A stretch of DNA of 33,552 bases from an uncultured Flavobacteriales bacterium (GCA_905182585.1 CAJJCC010000007.1:1-33552); one strand, 5' to 3'; positions 19,001 through 27,050 are shown, counted from the stretch's first letter. The notes: a model not told the origin generated them from the sequence alone. Numbers and translations are program-made.

Positions 19001-19337
19001 CAAACTTTTGCAATTTAGTTAGTGACTTAATTTTCCATTCGTATGCAACCTCAAGTAAATCAAGGTCTCTATGAAGTAATTCATCACAGCTTTCAATTGC
19101 TCCTATAAAATCATTTAACGAAAATTGAGAAACTAGCTTACTCAATTGAGCAGAAGAATATAAAGAGTCACTTTCATTAATTTCTGAAAATACATCAATT
19201 GCTTTTTCAGTCTCCTCATTTCCTAAATAAGTATATGCTTCAACTAATAATTGTCCCGATGTTTTGTATGTAAAATCACTTTGCGCTTGAGATAAAGACC
19301 CTAAAATTAGGGATCCTACTAAAAATAAATACTTCAT
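16029..19337 (-). CDS. Large exported TPR and MORN-repeat protein
   Basis: An exported protein of about 1,100 residues. From the ATG at 19337 it begins with signal peptide MKYLFLVGSLILGSLSQAQ. An upstream in-frame ATG at 19358 overlaps a -7 box, so it is rejected. Residues of about 25-220 are helical with TPR-like pairs (AKLLLEEKKYEEAKKLLQTI, HSASHYELANLMAEEGAKLE). From about 350 to the end there are some two to three dozen repeats of about 23 residues with the MORN_2 pattern (YYENGLLKAIKNFKQNDLDG, YHENGKVALEGKYKAGDRTG). Family members are often named YwqK-like antitoxins, but nothing here supports that role; a long solenoid for binding is more likely. It is first in a run with two DUF3857 proteins and probably shares their promoter. 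Confidence 0.88.
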   Translation of the reverse strand: MKYLFLVGSLILGSLSQAQSDFTYKTSGQLLVEAYTYLGNEETEKAIDVFSEINESDSLYSSAQLSKLVSQFSLNDFIGAIESCDELLHRDLDLLEVAYEWKIKSLTKLQKFDNAHEIIAIGKKKYPLYFKYDFEKAKLLLEEKKYEEAKKLLQTILLTHPEHSASHYELANLMAEEGAKLEALLGYQMAIMINRSSTVLQKSYVGMEDVIQNNFEIKNEKAKNKYFKSINNMIESGLAIKPGYKSALNLNYMVDKVCDLIFNQFNYKKGTGNFSMEYYGKFFGEIKKQELEIGYTLYVLSVINNSIVNGAIEKNKAVFNKFETKLYDYWHAHLQNYKYPINGKTYDKDYVNDDKGKLIAVGNRNDDDNRQGSWIYFYESGKVAAETAYNADGKLKGKNTWYAEEGYIKESGFYTDGKVDGEGYFTRKNGCAQYGGNFVDNKLDGAINLYYENGLLKAIKNFKQNDLDGLFQEYYYNGKLASFVNIVDEENEGMFYKFYPNGDTLSKKEFVKGKAKGDFVEYHENGKVALEGKYKAGDRTGTWTRYYYDGTLEAQYSYKNGWYNGDYLNFSANGDTVLYCFYKEGKLHGDYKDYVNNKMLWKHIYKAGKLKKYFNYDLQGGLLNSGKKEYVLNNRYGYKKYEATRTGKGYHGKHLVYFNNGQINVKKNYKKGVLDGDYTEYYKWGTVNVEKYYKEGKVHGAFKSYFDNGKIYAEGAYFEGDKVGAWKYHHPNGKLKKEIYFQHGNSVGYISEYAISGELTNKFYYKENILYHTETYDITGSLVSRVKTPQGNGDYNYKSVVGHDYLKSTMHGGKHNGIKEFFYPNGKVSETSEIFNGDTHGKYQSFYPNGAKKEVGNYEYDLKEGEWTVYNHNGKISNKSTYKAGEIRDSSVSYYITGELESIYYYDVEGELTLQKYYHTSGAVNCIIPYEAGVIHGEYTNNDGFEEPVISRVFKGGICVSYRYMKDGKFVDPIVIDGTGKLKTTYNNGKFGTEYAEENSLYEGVYKRMHSNGALWVTGTYIHDERDGLYTSYYTTGKKRYEANYEMGRLNGAYTKYNKNEKLISEVNYVQGTKEGVAKYYDIKGKLLYTLTYKDDVVVKVQ

Positions 19338-19355
19338 TCGACTGGGTTTGAAATA

Positions 19356-19363
19356 CAAATTTA
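19356..19363 (-). promoter_or_regulatory. Bacteroidota -7 box of the MORN/DUF3857 operon
   Basis: On the minus strand TAAATTTG matches TAnnTTTG exactly, 18 bp before the ATG at 19337, implying a leader of about a dozen bases. It overlaps the alternative upstream ATG (19356-19358), which supports the shorter start. Confidence 0.55.
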
Positions 19364-19462
19364 CTTTAAAATATCGGATCTTTTAGTCGTATAAAAAAAA
19401 CTAAAAAATCATTATATATTAATTTACCCGACAAAATAATCCAATTACATTCTCAACTAAGT

Positions 19463-19828
19463 CTAATAAGCAGTAGAGCTAAAAGCATCTACAAAATGAT
19501 TCACCCATGACCGCTCCTCGTTTAAAACTACAGACACTATATCAAATCGGGCCTCAACTTCTAAACTTAACGTTTGTAAATAATAATGAGCCGCATTAAT
19601 TAAAGCATTTTCTTTGTGTTCGTCCACAGCCTCCTCTGGCATACCATATTCAATTGAAGACCTCGTTTTTACTTCAATAAAAACAAGTTCATTGTTATCT
19701 TCAGCAATAATATCTATCTCCAGATGACCTAACCTCCAATTCGTATGATAAATCAAATAACCTTTCTTTTTAAGAAATTTTACCGCTATTTTCTCGCCTT
19801 CTTCCCCTAATCGATTATGTTCTGCCAT
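19463..19828 (-). CDS. yraN: YraN family (UPF0102) endonuclease-like protein
   Basis: A 121-residue protein with the UPF0102 signature of a restriction-endonuclease-like fold: GEEGEKIAVKFLKKKGY near the start, then LGHLEIDIIAEDNNELVFIE followed by VKTR, giving the E-x-D ... E-x-K core. The length matches the family. The biological role is poorly defined; the family often sits near dprA or rsmI, as here (10 bp after dprA). It is probably co-transcribed with dprA. Confidence 0.92.
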   Translation of the reverse strand: MAEHNRLGEEGEKIAVKFLKKKGYLIYHTNWRLGHLEIDIIAEDNNELVFIEVKTRSSIEYGMPEEAVDEHKENALINAAHYYLQTLSLEVEARFDIVSVVLNEERSWVNHFVDAFSSTAY

Positions 19829-19838
19829 GCTATCTTCA

Positions 19839-20951
19839 TTAGGCTTTAATTTGAAAATTGTTCCCTGGTAATGCTTTTATAACACCATTTAATTCAAGGT
19901 TAAATAGCATCCCAGAAACGTGTTGTAGTTTCTGTTTTAATTGATGGGAAATTTGTTCTTTATTTGCAACACCTGTGTTTCGAATAATATCGATAATCTG
20001 CCTTTCATTATCGGATAGATTACCAAACAAATTAAGTTGCGCAGGTTTCTCAAACGTTTCTTCCTTCCAACCTAATGTTTTTAATACATCATCGCCAGAC
20101 TCCACTAAAGTCGCTCTGTTGGATTTGATTAAAGCGTTACAACCTGCAGAATAAGCGTCGATACTTCTTCCTGGAACAGCTAAAACCTCTCGCCCGTACG
20201 AATTAGAAATATTGGCAGTAATTAAAGCACCGCCTTTTGCAGCCGCTTCGATTAATATTGTAGCGTCAGCAATTCCCGAAACAATCCTATTACGCTTTGG
20301 GAAGTTCTCTCTATCTGGGTTTGTTCCACTCATAAACTCAGTTAATAAGCCACCGTTATCCAACATTTCTTTAGCGAGCATTCTATTTTTTGCAGGATAG
20401 AGTTTATCTAAACCATGTGCTAAAACACCTACTGTACTTAATTGGCTGGCTAGTGCATTTTTATGAGCATGAGAATCTATACCGTAAGCAAGACCACTCA
20501 CAATTAAAACGTCATGGTTTTTTAATTCACGTACAATTTTATCCGTCATATCAGCCCCATATCCAGTAGATTTTCGAGTACCAACAATAGATATTATTTT
20601 TTGCTTATTTAATACCGAAGCACCTTTATAATAGAGTAAAAAAGGAGAATCATAACATTCTTTTAATTTCACGGGGTAGTCATCAGCATCATACAATAAG
20701 ATTTGAATACGGTGTTTTTCAATAAACTTTAGTTCTGCTTCTGCCCTTCTTAAAACATCCGATTTAACTTTATTATCACAAAGCGTTGCCAGTAAAACCC
20801 GGCCCACTCCTGGGATTTCATTCAACTCTTTTTTAGATGCTTTAAAGATGTGCTTTGCTCCTTTAAAGTATTCCGTTAAAAGTTTAGCAAATAAATCCCC
20901 TATTCCCGGCAACTGAATTAATGCTATTCTGTATAAAATCTCTTGTTCCAT
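19839..20951 (-). CDS. dprA: DNA-processing protein DprA
   Basis: A 370-residue DprA/Smf protein, which protects incoming single-stranded DNA and loads RecA during natural transformation. An N-terminal helix-hairpin-helix region (LPGIGDLFAKLL, IPGVGRVLLATL) precedes the Rossmann-like core: SIVGTRKSTGYG, VSGLAYGIDSHAHKNAL, then FPKRNRIVSG and the GALITANISNSYGREVLAVP segment. A C-terminal winged helix (about 305-370) follows. It is cytoplasmic. It starts 120 bp downstream of thiL, beyond a leftward hairpin terminator, so it probably has its own promoter with yraN. All core motifs are intact. Confidence 0.96.
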   Translation of the reverse strand: MEQEILYRIALIQLPGIGDLFAKLLTEYFKGAKHIFKASKKELNEIPGVGRVLLATLCDNKVKSDVLRRAEAELKFIEKHRIQILLYDADDYPVKLKECYDSPFLLYYKGASVLNKQKIISIVGTRKSTGYGADMTDKIVRELKNHDVLIVSGLAYGIDSHAHKNALASQLSTVGVLAHGLDKLYPAKNRMLAKEMLDNGGLLTEFMSGTNPDRENFPKRNRIVSGIADATILIEAAAKGGALITANISNSYGREVLAVPGRSIDAYSAGCNALIKSNRATLVESGDDVLKTLGWKEETFEKPAQLNLFGNLSDNERQIIDIIRNTGVANKEQISHQLKQKLQHVSGMLFNLELNGVIKALPGNNFQIKA

Positions 20952-21011
20952 TCGCGTTAATTATAATCGCTTAAAACTAAATATTTCAACAAACACCTTG
21001 CTCCAAAAACA

Positions 21012-21041
21012 AAAAATCCTACTATAAATAGCAGGATTTTT
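21012..21041 (-). terminator. Leftward terminator after thiL
   Basis: AAAAATCCT (21012-21020) pairs perfectly with AGGATTTTT (21033-21041) around a 12-nt loop. Read on the minus strand the stem ends in TTTTTTG plus more T, 30 bp past the thiL stop, separating thiL from dprA. Confidence 0.75.
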
Positions 21042-21071
21042 AATTTTTGGTCAGTATTTAAACTAATCTAT

Positions 21072-22112
21072 TTATTCTTTTATAGGATTCCAACCTTGTG
21101 CTTCCAACGGATGATTAGATCCATCTTTAGCAGTTAAGCTGTAACCTTCGCTTTCTTCTACAAAATGCCCAACGATCGTAAACATTGGATGATGTTTAAT
21201 TTTGTCGTAATCTGCCAAATCAACGGCAAAAACCAATTCATAATCTTCACCCCCATTTAATGCACAAGTGGTGGGGTCTAAATGATTATCTCTCGCTCTA
21301 TCAAACGTTTGTTGGTCGATAGGTAATTTATCCTCATAAATACTTACACCAACTTTAGATGCTTTACACAAATGCATTACCTCTGAAGATAACCCATCGG
21401 AAATATCCATCATTGCCGTCGGAACAATTTCCAATGTTTCAAATTCTCTAATAATATCTAATCGAGCTTCTGGCTTTAATTGACGTTCTAAAATATAATC
21501 ACAATCCTCTAACTCAGGCTGAACTTTTGGACTTTCAGCATATATTTGCTTTTCTCTTTCCAAAATTTGAAGCCCCATATAAGCTCCTCCTAAATCTCCA
21601 GTAACTACTAAAAGATTAGATTCTTTAACACCATCACGGTAAGCTAATTTCTCTTTTTTTCCTTCACCAATTGCAGTAACGCTAATTGTTAATCCTGATA
21701 AAGATGTGGTCGTATCTCCTCCAATTAAATCAACATTATACATTTCACATGCTAAGCTTACTCCAGCATATAGCTCTTCAACGGCTTCAACTGGAAAACG
21801 GTTTGAAATAGATAATGAAAACGTAATTTGACGTGGAACTGCATTCATGGCAATAATATCTGAAATATTAACCATTACCGCTTTATAACCTAAATGCTTT
21901 AAAGGAACATACGCTAAATCAAAATGAACTCCCTCAACTAACATATCCGTAGAAATTACGGTTTCCGAATCAGCTTCGTATTTTATAACTGCTGCATCAT
22001 CCCCAATCCCTTTTAAGGAAGACTCGTTTCTAATCACAACACTTTTCTTAATTAAATCGATTAGTCCAAATTCTCCTAATTCAGATATTTCCGTTCTATT
22101 TTGATCACTCAT
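21072..22112 (-). CDS. thiL: Thiamine-monophosphate kinase
   Basis: A 346-residue ThiL, which phosphorylates thiamine monophosphate to the cofactor thiamine diphosphate with ATP. Motifs are typical of the PurM-like ATPase family: LGEFGLIDLI at the start, KGIGDDAAVI, STDMLVEGVHFDL, VNISDIIAMNA, LIGGDTTTS, MDISDGLSSE and NGGEDYELVFAV. The length fits the family. It begins 3 bp after the stop of a small secreted-protein gene, so the two are co-transcribed. No thiamine (TPP) riboswitch pattern is visible upstream. Confidence 0.96.
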   Translation of the reverse strand: MSDQNRTEISELGEFGLIDLIKKSVVIRNESSLKGIGDDAAVIKYEADSETVISTDMLVEGVHFDLAYVPLKHLGYKAVMVNISDIIAMNAVPRQITFSLSISNRFPVEAVEELYAGVSLACEMYNVDLIGGDTTTSLSGLTISVTAIGEGKKEKLAYRDGVKESNLLVVTGDLGGAYMGLQILEREKQIYAESPKVQPELEDCDYILERQLKPEARLDIIREFETLEIVPTAMMDISDGLSSEVMHLCKASKVGVSIYEDKLPIDQQTFDRARDNHLDPTTCALNGGEDYELVFAVDLADYDKIKHHPMFTIVGHFVEESEGYSLTAKDGSNHPLEAQGWNPIKE

Positions 22113-22115
22113 AAT

Positions 22116-22505
22116 TTATTTCTTTTGCTCCATCTTTTGAGCCGCTTTACTGGACTCTCTAAAAGCGCCCAAATTTTTAATAACTATACCGTATGACGGA
22201 CAAATTTTTAACAATTCATTTTCAACATTAATTAATAAACTACCCCCAATTCCGGCTTTTTCTTGGTCTGCTTCACTTCTTTGCTCTGTTTTGTAATTTT
22301 TAATTATTGCAGTTTCATTTTTCGAAAGGGCTTCACTAAAACATTGCATTTTTACAGCACTTGCATTTGAAACAATGTATACAGAATCCGCCTTGTTAAT
22401 GCAAGCACAAGCCGTATCTGCAATTTGTTCTTCAATTGTTAATTGTGCATTACTTGTGAAAAAAATTCCACAAAATAAAAATAATGTAAAAGCTAATTTT
22501 TTCAT
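22116..22505 (-). CDS. Small secreted protein of unknown function
   Basis: A 129-residue protein when started at the ATG at 22505, which gives a clean signal peptide (MKKLAFTLFLFCGIFFTSNA, then Q). An in-frame start 27 bp upstream would only add a basic lead. The mature part is mostly helical with cysteines in DTACACINKAD and QCFSEAL and a later ICPSYG, so disulphides are possible. I do not recognise a named family. It lies directly ahead of thiL, but nothing suggests a role in thiamine metabolism. Confidence 0.75.
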   Translation of the reverse strand: MKKLAFTLFLFCGIFFTSNAQLTIEEQIADTACACINKADSVYIVSNASAVKMQCFSEALSKNETAIIKNYKTEQRSEADQEKAGIGGSLLINVENELLKICPSYGIVIKNLGAFRESSKAAQKMEQKK

Positions 22506-22624
22506 AAAAGGTCTTTTTTTAATGATTAACATTTGATTTAAACCTAATCATAGGTGTGGTAAAGGTAAAGTTTTTTTTACTTTTAAGTCCCAACCCTATA
22601 TTGAGTCAATCCAAAGATAATTCC

Positions 22625-23248
22625 ATGAACAATATCAAAAATATCATTTTAGATTTAGGAGGTGTTTTAATCAATTTAGATTACCACAAAACAAATGATA
22701 AATTAGGTAAACTAGGAGTGCCCAATGGATTTACAAAAGCCAAACAAATCACAATTTTTGATGATTTAGAAGAAGGCAAAATATCAGATATTTCTTTTTA
22801 CGAAGCCATAAATAAACTAGCAGGATCAAACCATAGCCCTCAACTTATTATTGATGCTTGGAATGCCATTCTATTAGATTTCCCTAAAAAAAGATTGGAT
22901 TTGGTGCAGCAACTAAATGAGCGCTATCGCGTTTTCCTTTTTAGCAATACCAATGCTATTCATTTTAGAGAAGTACATAAAAACTTGCAGGAAGTCCATG
23001 GAATCCCGAATTTGGAAGCTCATTTCGAAAAAGTTTACTTATCCCATGAATTAGGGATTCGAAAACCCAAACTAGAAGGCTTCCAACATATACTTGACAT
23101 GCATCAACTTAATCCCACCGAAACACTTTTTGTAGACGATAGTCCACAACATATCCAAGGCGCCCTAAAAGTAGGAATAAAGGCAGAATGGTTGAATTTA
23201 GAGAAGGAAGATATTCATGGATTATTGAATCGCTTAAAATTAATTTAA
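22625..23248 (+). CDS. HAD-IA hydrolase, YihX-like
   Basis: A 207-residue HAD phosphatase from the ATG at 22625. The open frame extends to 22556, but the extra sequence is unlike the family. Motif I is ILDLGGVLINLD: the nucleophile Asp is present, but the second Asp of DxDG is Gly, as in YihX (DLGNV). Further motifs are LEEGKISDISFYEAI, LFSNTNAIH, YLSHELGIRKPK and LFVDDSPQHIQGA. YihX dephosphorylates alpha-glucose-1-phosphate, and similar sugar-phosphate substrates are likely here. It is followed 9 bp later by ispD and probably co-transcribed. Confidence 0.88.
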   Translation: MNNIKNIILDLGGVLINLDYHKTNDKLGKLGVPNGFTKAKQITIFDDLEEGKISDISFYEAINKLAGSNHSPQLIIDAWNAILLDFPKKRLDLVQQLNERYRVFLFSNTNAIHFREVHKNLQEVHGIPNLEAHFEKVYLSHELGIRKPKLEGFQHILDMHQLNPTETLFVDDSPQHIQGALKVGIKAEWLNLEKEDIHGLLNRLKLI

Positions 23249-23257
23249 TTTAGTTCA

Positions 23258-23923
23258 ATGAATTCAATTGTAATTGTAGCAGGTGGAAAAGGTTTAAGGA
23301 TGGGGAAAGACATTCCCAAACAATTCCTACTCTTAGAGGGTTTGCCAATTTTGATGCACACCATTCAAGCTTTTTATAATTGGGATGTCAATTGTGAAAT
23401 CGTATTGGTTTTGCCTGCTAGCCAGCACGATTACTGGAATGGATTAGTAACCCAATATAACTTTAAAACAAGCATTATAATAACTACCGGAGGAGAAACT
23501 CGTTTTCACTCTGTTAAAAATGGACTCTTAAAAACGACTGGTGAAGTTATTGGAATTCATGATGGCGTTCGCCCATTAGTATCTGTAAATACAATTGATA
23601 ACTGTTTTAACGAAGCTAAAAAAAACGGGAACGGTATTCCATGCATTCCTGTTGATGATTCACTTCGGGTAACCAGCGAAAACGGCGGAAATAAAATGAC
23701 GGATAGAAGTCAGTATTTTAGGATTCAAACTCCTCAGGTATTTAAGCGATCGATTATCCTAGCTGGATTTGAACAAGAATACGCTGATTATTTTACAGAT
23801 GATGCTTCTGTAATTGAAAAGGCAGGAGAATCAATAAATCTTGTTGAAGGCAATGAAGAAAACATCAAAATCACCAGACCAACTGATTTAAAAATTGCCG
23901 AAATATTAATTAAAGATTTATAA
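23258..23923 (+). CDS. ispD: 2-C-methyl-D-erythritol 4-phosphate cytidylyltransferase
   Basis: A 221-residue IspD, the third enzyme of the MEP isoprenoid pathway, joining MEP and CTP to CDP-methylerythritol. The nucleotide loop is VAGGKGLRMGKDIPKQFLLL with the conserved Arg and Lys. GIHDGVRPLV, CIPVDDSLR, RIQTPQVFKR and FTDDASVIEKAG follow as in the family. Length and domain order are standard. This is a separate family from the polysaccharide cytidylyltransferases at the start of the window. Confidence 0.95.
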   Translation: MNSIVIVAGGKGLRMGKDIPKQFLLLEGLPILMHTIQAFYNWDVNCEIVLVLPASQHDYWNGLVTQYNFKTSIIITTGGETRFHSVKNGLLKTTGEVIGIHDGVRPLVSVNTIDNCFNEAKKNGNGIPCIPVDDSLRVTSENGGNKMTDRSQYFRIQTPQVFKRSIILAGFEQEYADYFTDDASVIEKAGESINLVEGNEENIKITRPTDLKIAEILIKDL

Positions 23924-24002
23924 GGAACATTATAAATCTCGTAAAAGTTCCTGCCGTTATCGTTGTTATTTTAGCTTTACGATCATTGCACAACCGATCA
24001 CT

Positions 24003-24041
24003 TAAAAAAACAAAAAAGCCCTACCAAAATGGCAAGGCTTT
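24003..24041 (-). terminator. Terminator between convergent ispD and asd
   Basis: AAAGCC (24015-24020) pairs with GGCTTT (24036-24041), with an inner CC/GG pair. On the minus strand the stem runs into TTTTTTG and a second T-run, so it mainly serves asd, which ends 22 bp away. It may also stop ispD transcripts. Confidence 0.7.
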
Positions 24042-24062
24042 GAATATATTTAAATGGTTCGC

Positions 24063-25079
24063 TTACGCTCCTACCAATTCGTTTTCTACAATATACTCAG
24101 CAATTTGAACCGCATTTAAAGCAGCACCTTTTCTAATTTGATCACTAACCGACCAAAAAGTAATACCGTTTGGATTTGATAAATCTTCTCTAATTCTTCC
24201 AACATAAACATCATCCTTACCAGCTAAATCATAAGGCATTGGATAACCTAAGTTTGGTAAATCATCTACAACAGTAATTCCTTCAGTTGCTTCACAAACT
24301 TCTCTGAATTGTGCTGGAGTAACAGGCGATTCAGTTTCACACCAAATTGCTTCAGAATGCGCTCTCATTACAGGAACTCTAACACAAGTAGCACTTACAT
24401 CAATGTCTGAATTCATGATCTTTTTCGTTTCATGATACATTTTCATTTCCTCTTTAGTGTATCCATTTTCTTGGAAAACATCAATATGAGGAATAACGTT
24501 GAACAATAACTGATGTGCAAAAGCTTCAACACCTAACTCTTTGTTTTCTACAAATTGTTTTACCTGAGCTTCTAATTCAGCCATTCCGCTTGCCCCAGCT
24601 CCAGAAGCAGACTGGTAACTAGATACGTGAACTTTTTTGATGTGTGAAATACCTTCTAACGCTTTTAACGCAACAACCATTTGAATAGTTGTACAGTTAG
24701 GGTTTGCAATAATATTACGCGGTCTGTCTTTTGATGCTTCAGCATTCACTTCAGGAACAACTAAAGGAACATCCGCGTCCATGCGGAAAGCACTTGAATT
24801 ATCAATCATGATAGCTCCGTGTTTAGTTATAGTATCAGCGTATTCCTTAGAAATACTTCCACCTGCAGAAACTAAAGCGATATCGATGTCCTTAAAATCA
24901 TCATTATGTTTAAGTTCCTTAACAACTAAAGTTTTTCCATTTAAGTCATATTCTTTACCCGCACTTCTTGCCGATCCGAATAAAACTAACTCTTCCATAC
25001 CTTTTAAAGGTCTTTCAGATAGAATGCTTAAGAACTCTTGTCCTACAGCTCCACTTGCTCCTACTACTGCTACTTTCAT
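24063..25079 (-). CDS. asd: Aspartate-semialdehyde dehydrogenase
   Basis: A 338-residue Asd, which reduces aspartyl phosphate with NADPH for lysine/diaminopimelate, threonine and methionine synthesis. The NADP loop is [14 protein letters not shown], the catalytic cysteine lies in NPNCTTIQ (C129), and [13 protein letters not shown] and RAHSEAIW (active-site His) follow. An upstream in-frame TTG at 25109 falls inside a -7 box, and [10 protein letters not shown] is the usual start, so the ATG at 25077-25079 is chosen. It appears monocistronic, between a terminator and a divergent lamin-tail gene. Confidence 0.96.
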   Translation of the reverse strand: MKVAVVGASGAVGQEFLSILSERPLKGMEELVLFGSARSAGKEYDLNGKTLVVKELKHNDDFKDIDIALVSAGGSISKEYADTITKHGAIMIDNSSAFRMDADVPLVVPEVNAEASKDRPRNIIANPNCTTIQMVVALKALEGISHIKKVHVSSYQSASGAGASGMAELEAQVKQFVENKELGVEAFAHQLLFNVIPHIDVFQENGYTKEEMKMYHETKKIMNSDIDVSATCVRVPVMRAHSEAIWCETESPVTPAQFREVCEATEGITVVDDLPNLGYPMPYDLAGKDDVYVGRIREDLSNPNGITFWSVSDQIRKGAALNAVQIAEYIVENELVGA

Positions 25080-25114
25080 ACGTGCGTTATTAATTAATTT
25101 GCACGTCAAAAATA
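25080..25114 (-). promoter_or_regulatory. asd promoter region with inverted repeat
   Basis: On the minus strand TATTTTTG (25107-25114) matches TAnnTTTG. Between it and the asd ATG lies an ACGTGC/GCACGT inverted repeat (25080-25085 and 25101-25106) enclosing 15 AT-rich bases. The repeat could bind a regulator or fold in the leader. Confidence 0.5.
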
Positions 25115-25218
25115 AATCTTTTTATTCTGATTAACACAGTTTTAACCAACTTTTCGGAAATTATAATAATCGAGGCTATTAATTCTTTCTTTTTTACTCT
25201 AAATCCTTATTTATCAAG

Positions 25219-25233
25219 TTATTTGACAAATAA
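25219..25233. promoter_or_regulatory. Short palindrome upstream of the lamin-tail gene
   Basis: TTATTTG and CAAATAA flank a single base, 11 bp before the ATG at 25245. It is AT-rich and short; it could be an operator or chance. Confidence 0.25.
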
Positions 25234-25244
25234 ATCAATTTTAA

Positions 25245-26870
25245 ATGAAAACCATTCTTCTACTCCTTTTTGCATTTACTGGTACTAACCTCCTAAATGC
25301 CCAATTTGATTCTTTAGTGAAATATGATTTGCTCATCTCCGAAATCATGAGTGACCCAACACCTTCAGTTGGGTTTTTGGAGGAAGAGGAATACTTGGAA
25401 ATTGTTAATAATTCCAATATTAACATCAATCTTCAATCTGTTCAAATCAATATTGGAACCAAAAAATTCGAGCCAGATTCGTTTTGGCTTCAGCCCGATT
25501 CCTTTAAAGTGTTCTTTGATATTCCCACCTTAAAAAACAGTGGAGATGTAATTCAAATCACACAAAATAATCGCTTAATCCACGAAGTGATTTATCATCC
25601 TAATATGTTTTCTGACGGATTTAAAGAAAACGGAGGATGGAGTTTAGAATTAACTGATTTTTCTCAACCTTGTATTACAAATGGTAATTGGGTGGCATGC
25701 GAAAACTTACGCGGAGGAACTCCCGGTGTTGCCAATAGTATCAATCAAATTATAAATAGTGAACCCTTACAAATAAGTAATATTTACCCAATTGAGGATA
25801 CGGTTTTATTGGTTCAATTTAATCAACCACTCGTATCAATTAACCTCGAAGACATTCATATACCCCAACTTACTTTGCATGGTTTTACCATTCAACAAAG
25901 TGAATTAATTATTTCGATTTCAAAAATGGATACGAATAAAGTGTACGATTTCATGCTAAATGACGCTCAAAATTGCAATCAACACAATTTCAAACCTCAA
26001 CAACTGCAGTTGGGCTTACCAGATAATTACGCACCATCAAAAATTGTAATTAATGAAATTCTTTTTAATCCTGATCCTACGGGAAGTGACTTTGTAGAGT
26101 TGTTTAACTATGGAAACCGAATAATAGATATTAGCCATTTGCACTTTACCGACAGGGATGCCGAACAAAATTTAAATGCTTCCACTCCTATTTCCCTAAA
26201 ACCGCTACTCCTATTACCAAAAAGTTATTTAGTGATTACCGAAAATCAAGATTGGCTAAAATCTCAATTCAGCTCCGCACAAAATAGTACCGAAGCAAAG
26301 CTTCCCTCTTTAAATAATGGTGCCGATAATTTGATCTTAATTACTACAAACGGGACTATAATAGATGAGCTTTCTTACGATGAAAAATGGCATTACAACG
26401 AACTAAACTCAACCGAAAACGTTTCCCTTGAACGCATCAACCCTGCTCAACCAAACATCTCATCAAATTGGCATAGCGCATCCTCTATTGAAAACTTCGC
26501 TACACCAGGCTATCAAAATTCTAACCTAAGTCAACGTATTTCAACAAAAACAGGATTTGAACTTCCTTTTAATGTAGTAAGCCCTAATAATGACGGACAT
26601 CAGGATTTATTAGAAATAAATTACAAATTCAATTCAGTTGGTTGGACGGGGAAAATAGACGTTTTAAATTACGAAGGAATACCTATTCATACCCTTTCAA
26701 ATAACGACTTATTTGGGTTAACTGGAAGTATATATTGGAATGGTGAATTAGCAAACAATACCATCGTTAAAGCAGGAATTTATGCTTTAACGTTCTCTTG
26801 CTTTAACCTTAAAACTCAAGAAAAAAATATTCAAAAAATGACGTTTTATATTAACCGTTCACTACAATAA
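25245..26870 (+). CDS. Exported lamin-tail-domain protein with gliding-type C-terminus
   Basis: A 541-residue exported protein. The signal peptide is about residues 1-19 (MKTILLLLFAFTGTNLLNA). A first lamin-tail domain spans about 27-150 (LLISEIMSDPTP, EEYLEIVNNS). An Ig-like beta segment spans about 180-260, and a second lamin-tail domain about 268-420 (IVINEILFNPDPTGSDFVEL). The C-terminus (about 440-541) has VVSPNNDGHQDLLEINYKF and a FlgD-like fold, often annotated as a gliding-motility-associated domain. Such proteins are usually displayed at the cell surface in Bacteroidota. It stands alone, with a hairpin-rich gap downstream, and no partner reveals its job. Confidence 0.82.
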   Translation: MKTILLLLFAFTGTNLLNAQFDSLVKYDLLISEIMSDPTPSVGFLEEEEYLEIVNNSNININLQSVQINIGTKKFEPDSFWLQPDSFKVFFDIPTLKNSGDVIQITQNNRLIHEVIYHPNMFSDGFKENGGWSLELTDFSQPCITNGNWVACENLRGGTPGVANSINQIINSEPLQISNIYPIEDTVLLVQFNQPLVSINLEDIHIPQLTLHGFTIQQSELIISISKMDTNKVYDFMLNDAQNCNQHNFKPQQLQLGLPDNYAPSKIVINEILFNPDPTGSDFVELFNYGNRIIDISHLHFTDRDAEQNLNASTPISLKPLLLLPKSYLVITENQDWLKSQFSSAQNSTEAKLPSLNNGADNLILITTNGTIIDELSYDEKWHYNELNSTENVSLERINPAQPNISSNWHSASSIENFATPGYQNSNLSQRISTKTGFELPFNVVSPNNDGHQDLLEINYKFNSVGWTGKIDVLNYEGIPIHTLSNNDLFGLTGSIYWNGELANNTIVKAGIYALTFSCFNLKTQEKNIQKMTFYINRSLQ

Positions 26871-27015
26871 CAAAAAACTGAATTCATTTGAGTTAATGAT
26901 ACAGACATTTCAGTATTCGTTTAAAGCATTTTACCAATTTTGCATCGTAAATTCAAGATCAATGATTGTATATTCGTAACGGTAATAAGGTAGTTTCTTA
27001 TAGTTAAGGGTTTGA

Positions 27016-27050
27016 AAAGGTCTCGTCTCATACGAGGCCTTTCATTTTTT
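27016..27050 (+). terminator. Strong rightward terminator hairpin
   Basis: An 11-bp stem with one G-T pair (27016-27026 with 27032-27042) and a 5-nt loop is followed by CATTTTTT. It lies about 145 bp past the lamin-tail gene stop, so either the transcript has a long 3' end or a small RNA ends here. Confidence 0.75.

Noticed and set aside
19338-19358. ATG at 19358 as the start of the MORN protein
   Set aside because: It overlaps a perfect -7 box and places seven residues before an otherwise standard signal peptide starting at 19337.
21072-22555. A thiamine (TPP) riboswitch ahead of thiL
   Set aside because: No CTGAGA-type thi-box or long structured leader is visible; thiL directly follows another gene.
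22556-22624. Extended start of the HAD hydrolase at 22556
   Set aside because: The extra 23 residues do not match the family; motif I normally lies within the first 15 residues, as it does from 22625.
25080-25109. TTG at 25109 as the asd start
   Set aside because: It falls inside the predicted -7 box, and the usual Asd start [10 protein letters not shown] begins at 25079.
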